From the NCBI GenBank assembly GCA_014925825.1, contig JACGCK010000079.1, positions 1-64,000 on the forward strand: 64,000 nt of DNA, read 5' to 3'. The notes under the pieces are model-generated. The model was not told the DNA's origin. It ran no database searches and was given only the letters and a program-made list of their open reading frames with translations. Each line of letters opens with the position of its first letter. Positions within the stretch are counted from its first letter, which is position 1. Source of the DNA: Pholiota molesta (lineage: Eukaryota; Basidiomycota; Agaricomycetes; Agaricales; Strophariaceae). Both the position numbers and the translations under genes were made by a program. Shown here one piece after another: positions 34,895 to 48,177 of the stretch.

Positions 34895-35893
34895 AAACGA
34901 CGAGTATCCCAGGAGTGTTAGACCGTGCTGTACTCTGGAGAACTAACTGCGATACAATTAGTCGGCGATTGAGGGTTTGATACACGTATCTGTTGTATCG
35001 AAAAGTTGAATTTTCAACTTCGGTCGGACGTGGATATGTGAGATTTGCAGCATTTTCGCAGCGATGGAAAGTATACTGTAACGACAAATTCGAAGCCAGG
35101 ATTTATCAGCAAAACAAGCATTCTGCACAAGGGAAAGATAATGGAACAAGCCTCGTCATGCTAGCTGCAGCACCTGCTCAACCCAAGAACATTGTTTCCT
35201 CTATGTATCATCTCGTCAAAACAGCCGCTTCTGATGCATGACAGCTCACAATATGTTCAAAAGAGGGGTCATATTCTAAAGCTGAATTGTGCTGTGCAAA
35301 ACAAGCGCACAAGGTAGTGGGGAATTGGCCGGGAAGTCGAAATCAGAGAAGGAGTCAGTCGCAAGACAGTGTACAGTGGTGGTTCTGCCTGTTCGGGGAT
35401 TACGCGGATGGACGGGCCGATGTGCGCACGGTCCACCTTGCCTAAGCCCGTTCACTTTCTCACATCCTTAACTTGCCCTTAACATCCCTCAGTTTCAGCG
35501 CGCAGCTCTTCTACCGCCAGCCGCTCAAGGAGTCTTGTCATCATCGTCTCGCACAACGATGCATACTATTCATCTGCTTCCTGTCAAGAACGGCCAACGG
35601 AGCAATCGTAATTAGTTGAATGTCGGGCTGGCCACTTGTCAGACGGTCAAGCTGAGTAACCTATTTTTCCTTCGCATACATTCCTCGGCGCACCGCGCCC
35701 CCGATACCCTCTAGAGAGCGCGCACCTACCAGTGTACTTTGGATACCAGGCCTGGCATCTATAAACGTTGCTCGACTGCGCCGCCATATTGATGATCTGC
35801 TTCATACCATGGCAGGTACCAAATGCTGCAGGGTAATCCAATCAGGTAGCGCGCTTTCTTAAGTGTGCGGGTGGTGGCGATGTCGCGCATGGG

Positions 35894-36142
35894 ATGGTTG
35901 TCGTTTTCCATGGTGTTCCGTTCGCTGTCCCATGCCTCTCTGCGGCACATGCAGGGTCTGCCGTACTCACAGCCCCATGGCTCATCGTACTTCGCCAAAT
36001 GTACGAACTCGATTTCCACTCAGAGGATCCTTCGCTATCACTTGCTTGGGCTCGTGGTTCGAAGACTCTCCTGATCGGTCTTGTTACGCAGCGTCCGTTT
36101 GGCGAGCGCCAGAGCATGGCCTGCGGCATGGCTTTTTTTTGA
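35894..36142 (+). pseudogene. Membrane-protein-like fragment, copy 2
   Basis: An 82-residue frame with plausible protein-like composition (PWLIVLRQMYELDFHSED, RGSKTLLIGLVTQRPFGE). In unit 1 the same residues are spread over several frames. Likely a fragment of a lost gene; family unknown. Confidence 0.35.
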
Positions 36143-37655
36143 GCTTGTTCTGTTTCACCAATCTTCCTTCATCCATTCGGTGAGTTGTGCGTCTCAGCGA
36201 ATTATGATCGCCGTCTCTCCTCAGCGGCCTTCATCCGCCTCGAGGCGAAGGATGGGCAGACGTTGCGCCACTGCCGCTGCTACACATAGCATCCGAATTG
36301 CTGTGAGAGCGAGCTGTATGTTTCACCGTTGAATTCCCTCTTGATTATCTTTACCGACTCATTTGTTCAGCGCTAAGAATATACTCCTTTCGATCCACAT
36401 AGAACCCAAGCTCGTAGCATTCAACGTGCACTCACAGCTCGAAGTTCCTCCGGCGTATCTGCCGCGACACCCACCTCACGCTCCGCCCGCATCCTCGCGC
36501 CGCTCAGTGGGATCGCAGTTGTACGAAAGGCAATGAATGGATTTCCGAACGCGACGTATGTTCATCCATCTGCACTATGTCGCTCCCAAATTAAGACGTT
36601 CGATGCCCAGTCTAGACTCCACAGCCCGTACGCGAAGCGTGCCTTGTGCACCCAAAGTTACTGTTCTCTCCTAGATGACCGACGCCCTGCCGCGTCCTTT
36701 GCCCACAAATCGTACTTTCCCAATGCAGGTTTGGCAAGTACGAGAGCGGAACGCACGAAGTATTATTCCCTTTTGTGTTCCACCGAACTTCTTTTTCATA
36801 TATGCATTCTGTTTTTTACCGACCGTATGTCCTGACGAATCATAGTCCAGAATATGCGCCCTTGTCCGTGCTCCATGTGCCTCACGCGCTGCCGTGATTT
36901 CGTTGTGCTATGGATACAGGGCGCCATTGAGGCAATCGTGGACGGTTCGTATCGCGGAGGCGCCGCATAAAAGTATGACAAGTCCATTTCTCGGTATTTC
37001 ATATACTATTCACTCGTCTCCTTTTCGTCGCCGTCAATTCATTCAACCAACATGCATACTTCCCTCCTATTCTACTTCGTCGCTCTCTGCTCACAATTAA
37101 CACTTTGTCACAAATATGTTGCATGCACGTATCATCGACAGCGCCATCGATCCCCGTGTTGCTTGCTATTTGCTATCCTGCACGCCAGCTCCTTTTTTAT
37201 ATCCTCATTTCTCAATGCCTTTTGCGTTCCGTAGCATAATTTTGTTTATTTTTTCTTTGCTTGTTTTTCCTCGCTATACTTGTCTTTTCCCTTTTTTTGC
37301 AGTTGACATATTCCTATGAGACCTTTTAGTTTGATTGCACGTTGGCCGATGCGGTAATCTTAATGTTATTTATGCCCCTGTTCAACCTTGTCGTATTTCA
37401 ATGCATGGATTCGACGTGGTCCATGGCCGTAAAGTATCCTTATATTCTGTGATACTGGTGCTGGCCATGCTCAACTACGAGCCACTTGTTCGTGAATCCC
37501 TGCACGTTCGCTTTGAGACTGTCGAATGTACATACCCCAGGTCACAGAGAGCTAATGATCCTTCGGTTTTTCCTTCATCTCACCCAGACGAAACCGCCCA
37601 TGCTTCAACCACTCTGCCCAAAATGTGGAGGGGTCATCGACATCTGTCCATCCGC

Positions 37656-37997
37656 CTATGAGAACCGCACTTTCACCCCAAAGATCCGACGAGCAGACAC
37701 ACCATCGTAGCACGGCCAGACACCGGGCGTGCACACCTTGCGCGCGATGTCCAGCAGCGTCTTGTCCGCGGACGCCGGCATCGGGCGCTGGGTCAGCGTC
37801 ACCGCGTCGTTGCCCCCCGTGAGCACAATGATGACGTTGAGCTTCCCACTGGGTTCGAAGCCGCTCGCGATGTACCTGTACGAGTCTCGGTCAATGCATC
37901 GGATGTTGGAGAATTTGAGATCCGTGGTGTGCTCGATGTTGAATCTTTTGGCAATCTTATCGTCATCTAGCCTGTAGCGTTTGAGATAAAGAGGCAT
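37656..37997 (-). CDS. Hypothetical conserved ORF (113 aa from MPLYLKRYRL)
   Basis: The frame begins MPLYLKRYRLDDDKIAKRFN and continues with VLTGGNDAVTLTQRPMPASA and DIARKVCTPGVWPCYDG; its 3' half is GC-rich and protein-like. A longer upstream extension to 38234 is open but less convincing. Unit 1 keeps only the first third (20748-20940) because of a deletion. Family not recognised. Confidence 0.4.
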   Translation of the reverse strand: MPLYLKRYRLDDDKIAKRFNIEHTTDLKFSNIRCIDRDSYRYIASGFEPSGKLNVIIVLTGGNDAVTLTQRPMPASADKTLLDIARKVCTPGVWPCYDGVSARRIFGVKVRFS

Positions 37998-39437
37998 GTC
38001 GGATGATTTGTATGGAAAGGACGTGGGTGATGAACGTTGGTGTTGAAGAAAGGAATCCGCTTGAAAATATGTGCTGTCGGGCCAGATGGCGGTGATGCGG
38101 AAAGTGTCGCACAGTGCGTGGCTTAATGGAGCTAATTTAGAGGACAGGTTGGATAGGTTGACGAAGAGGTGACTGATTTCCTGGCCAACAAGCACACTGC
38201 ACTGGGAAAATCGCGTATCGCCTTCCAACTCCAAGAAACAGAGGATTAGGGAAGGTACCTACGTCTTTCGTAGAGCAGGCTAGATTGTACATAACAGCCA
38301 ATTCACTACTTGCTGATACGATTTCTGTCTCTGAGGCACTCTTCCGTCGCTCAGAAAAAAAGATTCCTCAGGTAAATCCATATATGCATTAACCATATAA
38401 CAACTACATCGCTCACGATACGCATTTTCCCAACTCACCAATAGTGCCGCCCTCCCGCAACCGCGCACACAGTTCAGCTGCAACATGTTCTTACTGGACT
38501 GGCAAACCCTTCGACGACCACTGGACATCCAACCGCAATCGTCTGCCTTGCATGCCATAGCTCAGGTTCAGCTTACAAACCATAGCTAGCGGCGCCATCC
38601 CATCAAATTCGACGTGAAAGCGTTGTGAAAGCGGGCAGTGCAACCACCACTTGTGGAGCTTAAGAAGGAGATCAATGTACGGTCGAGGTTGCTGCATTGT
38701 CGTCAATTCACATCCAAGGACCTTAAGAATTACGCTGAACATTTATTGTACATCTGTACGCTGAAGCATTCAATACAGATCACTAAACGATATATGTGCG
38801 GCAGCATTACTTATTACTTCTCTCCCTGAGCATCGCCCGGCCCCAACCGACGCCACCATAACCTCGAATGTCTTGCTATAGCCTATGTAGAGCGTTGAAC
38901 ATTTGGCAAGTGACTTGCAAGTGACTTATTTTTAGCAATGCGCGAACCACGCCTTTCTTCTGGTCCAGGCCCAGATTTAGTACGCTGCGCTTGAATCCAG
39001 GCAATTGTTGTTGCCATCCCACAGATGGTCGCTCTTGGCCCACGAAGCGCAAGCCGCTTCGGCCGCGCCATATCTGGTCAACCACTAGAAAGTACAACAG
39101 AAGCTCTAAAAATGAGCATCGCTTCACGCCGCGTCGCGCAATGTCCTTGGTTGAAAAACAATGCTCCGCATTTCCAAGTCAGCTTTGCAGAACAGATTTT
39201 TTTTTCAACGGTACATTTATTGTAAGAAACTGCAACGACCCCGTCGTAATCCATCGGCGTACAAAGGAAGAGTCATGCACAGCATAGAGTGGAGCGATAA
39301 TAAAATTATTCCAATTCCACGCTAAACATCGTGGAGGATCAGGGTCCAACAAGGTCCAACAAGAATCCAACCAAATAGATGCCATACAAAGAAGCGAGGC
39401 CAAGGGGGAAAAACTCGGACCTTTCCCCACTCTCTCC

Positions 39438-42400
39438 ATGAACCCCGACAAAGGCAAAAGGAAACGCTCTCAGAGTCCAGAAGACGAGTTCAGGCGCCCG
39501 CAGCGGCGACATGCCGCATCACACTCCAGTGCGCAAATGGACTTGCGGTATCTGTATCGACAGCAGCAGGCCTCAGGTTCCACGACGACAGCGCCGCCCA
39601 TGGTGGAGTGGCGCGCTCATCCCACTTGGGGGCCCTCAACATCGTGTCATCACCCTCCTGAAACAGAGCGAAAAAACATGACGGGCCTGCGACGGAAATA
39701 CGTGCGCGTTCGAGACCAGGAAGGCGCGCTAGCCACAGGTGAGTCGGGACCCCTCGACCTCGCTTCGCGTCATCATCATCATCACCCTTCCGTGACAGAC
39801 ACAGAAGCTGGGCGCATAGAGCGCCCGCGCTGGAACTTCTCGTACACTGTACGTGGCGTCGGTGAGTAGATAGCATTCCTTCATGAGACACCCAGATTTT
39901 GACTCGCTTGACAAATAGAAACGCCGCAAACGAGCAACGAAGGTTCCACCCAAGGGTGGAATCGAAACACAACTTTAGGATCTGGGAGTGCCGTAGGTGC
40001 TGACCAGATCACCAACAACCCCGACGATAGTGTTAGGCCCTCACAGGCCCCGACACCCTCCCTGATGTAAGTTAATTGCGATCCCACCCTTCAATGATAG
40101 TCTGATCGTTGTGCTAGGGGTTCGCATTTGGGCCTTCAGACCAGGCCGGACGATGGCCGGCGAGAGCAGGAGATGGCCAGTGGAGCCGTTTACGCACCAG
40201 GGTAGGAAGTTGAGCACTAAGGAAAATTCGGGATCAGGCTAATTTCACGACAGGTTTCCGCACCCATATGGCGGAATGACTTACCATGATCCACCGAGTC
40301 AGAGCCCTCGAGATGAAAGAGACATCGAGCAAGGCTTGTAAGTCTAGTCCAGTCATACCTGAAAAAATTAGCCCTGATCATCTTGTAAGGTATAGAAACC
40401 ATCACAACGCAAGACTTGGCAGCTCAGCAGCCCCGCCGCGAAATTCGTCGTATTCGGAGCTTGAGTACGCACTGGGGCCACCATCATCATCATCGTCGTC
40501 GGCGGCGGCGTCGTCATCATTCGCTTCTGTTTCCACATCGGCGCCGTCTTTACAGTCCTCGGCTACGCGGCCGCCAAGCAGCGCATTTCCGTCAACATTG
40601 TCATTGAATCTGGCTGAAAGCAGTCGGATTTCAACATCTGAACTCAGGACGAACGTACATCAGAATTCCTCACCAACGTCATTTTCCGGGACAGCGTCAT
40701 CGTCGTCGTTGCCACAGCCGCCACCGCTCGCTGGTGCCCCACGAGAGTCCGTACTTGTGGAGTATTCCGTAGCAAATGTGGGGAATCCAATGTCTCGGAT
40801 GGGTGGGACACCGCTGGTCGCGTCGAGGGGCGCATTTCCACCGTCCTCGTCATCGGAACTGCCTGGTTATATCCACAGGTTGATGTCTGGATCCATGGCG
40901 AATGAATATGAGGCCGAACCGACACGTCTTCCCCGGACCTCGTCGCCATCCTCGCAGCCACCATCCCTCTCAGATCCCATGTCCTCGTCGCGGCCAAACA
41001 CCCTGGTACCACCACCGAGCTGGAGTATTCCGGTTTCGTCATCAACCACCTTGCCTGCGGTATCGATTCCATCGAGCGGAGCATTGCCGTCGTCGTCATC
41101 ATCCGAGCGGGCTAGTTATATCCGCAGGGTGATGTTTGGATTCATGCCCGAATATAAGGCCCCACCATCAACAAGATTCCACCAGACGTCGACATCGATG
41201 TCGACGGCATCAAAGCCGCCGCCGCCGCCGTCACACTCTGGCGCCCCATGGCAGTCCGCACCGGCGGACCATCCTGCGGCAGATCAGGAGAATCGAATGC
41301 CTTGGGTGGGTGACGGGCCCCCACCGCAGGTCGCGTCGAACGGCGTACTTTCGCCATCGTCCTCGAAACTAGTTAGCGATATACCAGTTTCAGCATCTGG
41401 ATTCGCGGCCAATGGTTATCAGACCTACTCACAGCCAGGGTCCTCAGGGACATCGTTGTTGTCGTCACCGCCACCACCGTCGCTCTCAAATCCCATTATT
41501 TCATTGTGGCCAAATGTCCTGTCGCCATCATCGATCTCTAATATCCCGTCCTCGTCATCAAGCGCCTTACCGGCCGCATCGAATGCCTCGAGCGGCGCAA
41601 TACCGTCGTCGTCATCGTCGGAACTAGCAGGTTATACTCAGAGGTCAACGTCGGGATTCGCGACTGACATATATCATGACTACTCACCAACACGGTTCCC
41701 TGGGTCGTCGTCGTCGTCGTCGTTGTGGCCACCGCCGCCGCCGCCGCCGCTCGCTGGCGCCCCATGGGAGCCTGCATTGATGCATTACTCTGCGGCGAAT
41801 CAGCAGGATCCAACGTCTTGGGTGGTGGGTGGGGATCCGACCGCCTCGAGCGGCGCATTTCCGCCATTGACATCAGTTGAACCGGCTGGCCATACACGAA
41901 GATCAGTGTCTGGATTCATGGCCAATGGGGATCAGGCCTCACCGACAAGGCTTCCCGAGACGACGCCGACGTCGTCGTCGTTATCGTCATTGCCGTCGTC
42001 ACAGCCGTCGCTCCCAGGCACCATGTCCTCGTGGCCAAATGCCCTGCCGTCGTCGTCGTCAAATAGCATGTTACCAGACCCAGCTAACTATGCTCCGACG
42101 TCAACGTCCGGACGGTTCCCTGGAACGACGTCGTCGTTGTGGCCGCCGCCGCCGCCACTCGCTGGCGCCCCACGGGAATCTGCACTGATGGATTACTCTG
42201 CAGTGAATCAGCAGGATCCAACGTCTTGGGTGGTGGGTGGGGATCCGACCGCCTCGAGCGGCGCATTTCCGCCATTGACATCAGTTGAACCGGCTGGCCA
42301 TACACGAAGATCAGCGTCTGGATTCATGGCCAATGGATATCAGGCCTTACCGCCATGGCTTCCCGAGACGACGCCGACGTCGTCGTCGTTATCGTCATTG

Positions 42401-43186
42401 CCGCCGCCACAGCCATCGCTCCCAGGTACCATGTCCTCATGGCCAAATGCCCTGCCGTCGTCGTCGACGCCGAATACCATGTTATCAGAACCAGCTAACT
42501 ATGCTCCGACATCAGCATCAACGTCCCGATATACAAGAGCTACAAATGGGGGCTACTCACCGGATATATCCTCCTATACATGTTTGCTGCCTCCGCCGCC
42601 ACCGATCGCAAACTTCACACCGCGATCCCCATCCTGGCCCAACAAACTTGCCCCAGCGCAGTTTCAGGACACGTGGACAACGAAGCTGAATTGCACTGAG
42701 GACCCTCCTGCTCCAGGTGTGCCGTCACGAGCGCATAACGAGGACGCACCCGAGCTACGACTGGCTCAGCAATACGATAGCGCTGGCATTGCGGACGTTC
42801 ACTCACCCTCTGCTTCCTCGGACGGCGGGGCAACGCCACCTACAGCATCGTCGTCGTTGTCGTCGTCGCCACCACCAGCGTCGTCGTCGTCGTCGTCATC
42901 CCTGTCCCCACATGCCGCCGCTCCCACCGGCTCATCGTCATCGAGCGCGCCAACGGAACTACCAGAGATCCATGCTCTGCTTCTGTGGCTGGTGCGGAAT
43001 ATCAGTCCCCCAGCGTTCCTGTGGTTGATCAGCCATTTGTTCTTGGTGTTACCCCAGTCCACTGCCGTCAACATCCAGATGGTCCGCGACGCGGCGCAGA
43101 TGCACGGTACCGCATTGGAGGACGTCGACGAGTTCCTGGAGAGGGCGTTCAGGGGCGCTTCTAAAGGCAAAGCACGTATGGACTAA
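39438..43186 (+). CDS. Ser/Pro-rich repetitive protein, copy 2 (1158 aa)
   Basis: Exons 39438-39738, 39799-39861, 39919-40066, 40118-40201, 40254-40337 and 40390-43186 join in frame; exons 2-5 have the same lengths as copy 1 (63, 148, 84, 84 nt). The product has the same order: basic N-terminus (MNPDKGKRKRSQSPEDEF), long Ser/Pro/Thr repeat region, C-terminal helical domain (LLWLVRNISPPAF..). Compared with copy 1 there are many substitutions and in-frame indels in the repeats, far more than between the NLR copies. In the last intron both possible 3' splice sites (AAG at 40387-40389 and the later CAAG) keep the long frame, unlike copy 1. Function unknown; intrinsically disordered, possibly a scaffold or nuclear protein. 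Confidence 0.75.
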
Positions 43187-43749
43187 CGATTTTGTACCAG
43201 GTGCGTCTATCACTTTGCATGTTTCATTCGAGCGGTTGTTGATCTTCTTTCTCCGTGCGTAGGGTATGGATTGGTTCGTGGCAAGTCAGTCGTTGGGGAC
43301 CATGGGGCAGCAGAGCATCGTGCGCAAGTGGAGGCTGTCGATTCGCCGTAGACGTTGGATGGAAATGCTATCGACTCGAAGATAGCTGGATCATCGGATG
43401 ACACGCAATTCTGTCGAAGCCCGTCGGACCGGCGCGTGACACGATGATCGAATCAGGAAAAGGTTGGGAAAAGGGACGGAAAAAGGACGGAAAAGGGACA
43501 GAAAAGAAAGGCAATGAAGGGAAGTAATGGCACCAAGACCTATAAGTACCTTTGCGAGATGTGCTTAGAGATTGAGATACCCCGAGTATTCATGTACTCA
43601 CCGAAAGATATATTATTTTGCTGATTATTGTCTATCTCGTCGGCTTTAAACGGTTTATCACATGCATGCTACACGCAGGGGAGGCAAAGACTCTGGCGTA
43701 GTGGACAAGTAGTGGATGCAGTAGATTTTTGGTTTGGTAGGATATCTAT
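43187..43749. other. Spacer
   Basis: Counterpart of 26579-27211, with a different number of the short GGAAAAGG-type tandem units near 43457-43505. No gene seen. Confidence 0.45.
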
Positions 43750-45005
43750 ATCACCAAGAATTCTACTGATATGATGGCATGCAGCAGTAATTTAACTAAT
43801 ACTATCAGACTGCAGACATTGTGAAGAAAAAATGCTCGAGTGCTGACTCCAAATCGTCCGACAGACGATTTCGGCCCATGAGCACAAAACTGAATATTTG
43901 ATTCGGGCGATACATCAACTTCCTTTTGCCTTTCTTCAACGCGATGGCGAGCAGCACGAATGAGGATCAAATTAAATGCGATTCCAGTCATTGACATGTT
44001 CTAGAATATTTATGAATTTGATTATGTTAGCGCAAAACCTACCCAGAGAGCGAAATACGTACGATACTTGAAATAATGAAGATCGCATAGCCATTTGGTG
44101 TCCACCAGGATATGAACTGCGCAATGGCCACAGCGAGATATAAGGAACCCGACTCAATCAAAATTCGCATTACAAATTGAAGTTGGTTTATGGCAACGCT
44201 CGCTTTGGATTCTTGCGCCACCAAATAGATGCATCGAATGATCATGACTAAAACAATTATTTCCACATCAGGATGGGCGTTTAGACTCTTTCGTAGACGT
44301 ACGTACACGTAGCATAGCTATTGAGAAAGATCGTCAATGCCCAAAAGGGCATCATAATCGTTCCTGGCCCTACAGCCGTGTTGACCAGTTTCCATGTCTT
44401 CGATTGACGGACTTGGCGCGAGTTCGCAGTATGCTTGCAAGACGGTAAGCACGAAGCCTGCGAGCCACAAAAGAATGGGCAGCGCGACGGCCCAGTGTGA
44501 TCTGGCATAAATAATCCAGCAGCGATAGATCTTGATATTCGTTTATTAAGCCATTATGCTTAAATTTGAAAAGTAAACACGCACTTACCAGGACAGCGTT
44601 CCGCAAGAAGAGTCGATACAACAGCGTTTGTGCACTGGGGTACCATAAAGATGATGCCCCCGGATTTGGATATATAGAGATAAACTTTTAACTCACTGAC
44701 AGAACATCCATCCAAAGTAACGTTGTCGCTGACTGGAGCGGGTCCACAGCAGGCGTTGTCTGATTCTCAACCACAATCATACTACTTTGGAGATCGAGCG
44801 CCCTGGAAGTCGTCGAAAGCGCCCAGAGGATGATGGTGATGGAGAGCATTGCCCAGTTTATTTTCCTGCGCGTTTTCCAGCCCTCGTCGGCGAAGACGAG
44901 CCATCGCAAGCAGTGGAACACGGTGGAGAGGTAGAGTCCGTAGAAAAGCGCGCTAACGAAGTTGTATGGAACATTCAGGGCTGCAGGAAGTTCTGAATCA
45001 GACAT
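43750..45005 (-). pseudogene. Seven-transmembrane protein, copy 2, frameshifted
   Basis: Exon 1 (MSDSELPAALNVPYNF..) and the later exons align with the intact copy at 27212-28467. Exon 2, however, has one extra base (GCGGAACGCT against GCAGACGCT), and exon 3 has lost two bases (TCAATCGAAGAC against TCAATCTTGAAGAC). The two changes do not restore the frame. The C-terminal tail also differs by indels. A short truncated product of about 115 residues is the most that could be made from this model. Confidence 0.75.
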
Positions 45006-47873
45006 AGCCCGTCGGTTGGAAGAGTAGGTTGTATGAGAGGATAGCTAGAAAATGAGAATGAGAAAACTTATGTAGGCTTCCAGTCCATATTAAGTGTATG
45101 TCACTCTCAAGCGGGGTGTCATCGTCGATGTTTTGATTCCGGGCGGAGATTTACAGTCGGGAACGGCAATGCGGAACAGAACCATTAATGGGCGCTTAGC
45201 GCTCATCTCGCATACACTAACCAAGGGAAATACGTGCGTCGTGAGCTATGATTTACTTACATATTCCGCCGTACCCTTCGGAATGATGCTTATTTTGAGA
45301 AACACTGAGAAAGACCGCAAGTATTCGGCCGGGGAGATGAAGTGCGGGGTTAGGCAATGCAGTGTGGCAGCAGAGCCTCATCCTTATGAAAACATATGCA
45401 GGAATGAATTCGATGGTCAGGTAGTGCTAAAGTATTACATTAACCGCGCAGATGGAACGTGCACGTCAAAATATATGTAAGTAGTCTTACCTTGAGCGGA
45501 ACATCGAAGAGAGAACCATTGGAAGTTGGCAGGTTTCGGAAAATTGGATGACGTCTTCACTGTCAACGAGAAGGCGACACAGGATCGACACTTAGACTTT
45601 AATAATCTCCCATGTATTCCCTACCGAATTGCACACTGCCCGTCTAATAGACGCGGTGCCCATTTTACTCGGAACTTCTTCTCGCGGAAAACCCACCTTC
45701 GATCTTCGATTTCATTCCTCTCTCGACTAGAGAGGCTGTGTTCGCTCAACATGTGCGCAAATCGACAGGCCATGAAGCGTACGCACAATCCTTATTCCTC
45801 ATCGCGGATGGCTCATCTGCTGAATGTTTAAGATATCGTAAAACAGCAAGTACTGCCTGTGAACGTAGCAAAGGGGAAGATATGATCGACTGAGTCGATG
45901 GCAATTTCGCAGAAAGACCAAGGAATGGCTGCGGCGCATCGAATTCGGTAGCCAGTCAGTTTCCATATTCTCCATCGACGTGCATCTCCGTGTATTTTTG
46001 GGCGATTTCGCTCTGTAGAACACAGCAGAAGTTAGCGAGAGCAAGCATCTCAGTTGTTCGGGGCGAGATAGGAAGGACGTGCGGGGAAAGAAACAGCGGT
46101 CTATCATCCGCGCTCAGCCCTCAACGCTAGAAGGCAAAGCATATGTTTTCGGCGTTCGCGGGTGCTGGACCTGAAACGTAGACGCAATTGATAGATAGCA
46201 CTTAGGATACGGAAGAAAAGCCATAAGCTGCGAGAGGAAAGCGAAGGCGGTAAGAAGGCAGAGAAACGGCAAATGCATCAACTTTGGACGTACCCATTTA
46301 ATCCGCAGCTATCTTTCATTTTGTTCTTCGATGTATCGCCACCAATTTTTGACCAAATTCCGCAGTTCTGGTGGAGCCATCCACCACATATCCATCACGC
46401 ACGGCCACACTCAGCTCAATTTCTACGCACAGAGCAATTGAAGGTCGCCGAGGGACGTACGCAAATGGCTTCTAGCCAACTGGCTAGCGTACGCCGGGCG
46501 CACACCTGGGCAGTGCTTCTCAGTGGAATGGGATTCTGAGCGACAAAACGTAGTTAGCAGGAGGGCACGCACCCAACACGGTCGGGGTAGAAGATGTATG
46601 ACATACTGACAGCGGACATGGTTCAGAAGGACAAATGACAATGCGATCAGCATCGGCGGTACTGTCCCTAGCGAGGTTGCAGCAGGAAGAAGCGGAACAG
46701 CCTGGGGTGGATGATGGAGGAGGTTATCTCAAGAGTGTGTTATTAGAGGACATGGTCATAATGCTAATGATATTAGAAAAGTATCTGCAGGTTATGTCAG
46801 AGAGATGTAGAAGCCGTACATAAAAAGAAAGAAGAATGGCAGCGACTCACTAGAATCGATGCCCTTGCCACCTATCCCGTTTAGCCTAACATCCAGCCTG
46901 CACCGATCGATTCCTCTGTACGCTGGTCATGGGTGCACTTGTGTTGTTTCGCGTCCACCTGGAGTGTGACTGCGAGCGAGACGCAGGTGGAAGTTGAGTG
47001 GAAGGCCGTGATGGTTCTATTAATATCCGCCACGTTTGATTGATGGTTTTTATTCCCAGGCACGAAGCCGTTCCAAGTCACTGCTCTGCGAATACACCTG
47101 AAATACACTACTTATACGCTTCAACCACACCTACGCCTGCCTAAAAAATCCAAGCTTCCTCGCTCCCTTGTATACTCGTTCACATTCAACACCCACGGGA
47201 CGATCGCTTTCTTGGACGCAGGCGGCAGGACGACCAGTCTTACGGGATTTGACACGGACCGTAAGGTATATACACCTTCCTTGTTCATTCCCTATATGAT
47301 ATTATGGGTAGTGTGTTCAAATCGAGCTCGAAGGCGGTACAAAGAGGGGAAGTCGACTAAGTAAAATCTCTAGTACGTCTGGCTATGTACATCTAAACAA
47401 GTCATTGCGTCAGGTATCTCTAGTAAACCATGACTGCGCTGTTCGAAGATGGTGCAATTTGCAATGCGTGTGCAAAAGGGTGTGGAGCGACATCAAACGC
47501 TTCTGCGAATGCAAGAAAGGTTTCGACATCGGCGCCGCTGAACGCTGCGTTTGGCGGAGGACATAATGGTTGAAGTACGATGCTGGGGTTATTTTCCATT
47601 GCGGCAACAGCGCCGTCACATCTAGTAGAAATGGCGCATTCGTTGGTAAGTGGCTGATGTGTATGTTCTAAGCAAGGTATCCCGCACTTCTGCCAACGTC
47701 CCAACCAAAATATCCGTCAAAAAGTCTTGAAACTATGATAAGTACAACTAAACTCGCTTACCTGGATATATTTGATGCTCGCCGCAGCAATCTTCCGCCG
47801 TCCTAAACACGGGTTCCACGTCGTTTCTGAATTGAACAGCGCGGTCGCGCAGGAACCTGGCAAGATCCAAGTC
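45006..47873. other. Decayed spacer, unit 2, with about 540 bp absent from unit 1
   Basis: Counterpart of 28468-30743. The block 46195-46735 has no match in unit 1. It lacks obvious terminal repeats, so it is either an insertion here or a deletion there. No complete gene is supported. Confidence 0.5.
47420..47704 (-). pseudogene. Fragment of an unassigned gene next to the unit 2/3 joint
   Basis: A 94-residue frame with protein-like sequence (SIVLQPLCPPPNAAFSGAD, FLAFAEAFDVAPHPFAHAL). The unit 1 equivalent at 30259-30477 is broken by substitutions and frameshift. Further possible exon sequence lies upstream at about 47705-47870. Family unknown. Confidence 0.35.
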
Positions 47874-47995
47874 TCCAGCACTTCGCGCACTCCGGCAACG
47901 CCTTCGCTCTCTTAGGCTCAGCAACCGCCTCCGACGCGCTCGCGGGCACACTGACGCCAGCCATGCCGTTGAATACCCTTTCAGGAAGGCAGTAC
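47874..47995 (+). pseudogene. Relic of secreted-protein gene exon 5 at the unit 2/3 joint
   Basis: Same 122 bp piece and same internal junction as 30744-30865, with a few private substitutions. The two relics therefore descend from one event before the last duplication. Confidence 0.85.
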
Positions 47996-48177
47996 GAAAT
48001 TGAAATCGGAGATAGTCATATTCTCGTTGCCTTGTCCCGCATCTCCATGTATTTATTACGATGATAATGTCCTTACTGATAATATGTCTGTAAATTCCTT
48101 TTTAAACCAAATAAATACAACTTCGATAACCCTATTGACAAACCGTATCCATAAGCTAAAATTACGCAGAAACCCTG

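Larger units (their letters stand above)
33710..39437. other. Spacer between NLR copy 2 and Ser/Pro-rich gene 2
   Basis: Counterpart of 17446-22856. It contains the frames listed separately, and otherwise no supportable gene. The stretch 36690-37330 is AT-rich with many T-runs. Confidence 0.5.
30744..47873 (+). repeat. Segmental duplication unit 2 (about 17.1 kb)
   Basis: Second copy of the NLR/Ser-rich/7TM unit. The difference from unit 1 includes no solo LTR, about 340 bp retained at 37545-37885, and about 540 bp extra at 46195-46735. Confidence 0.9.
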
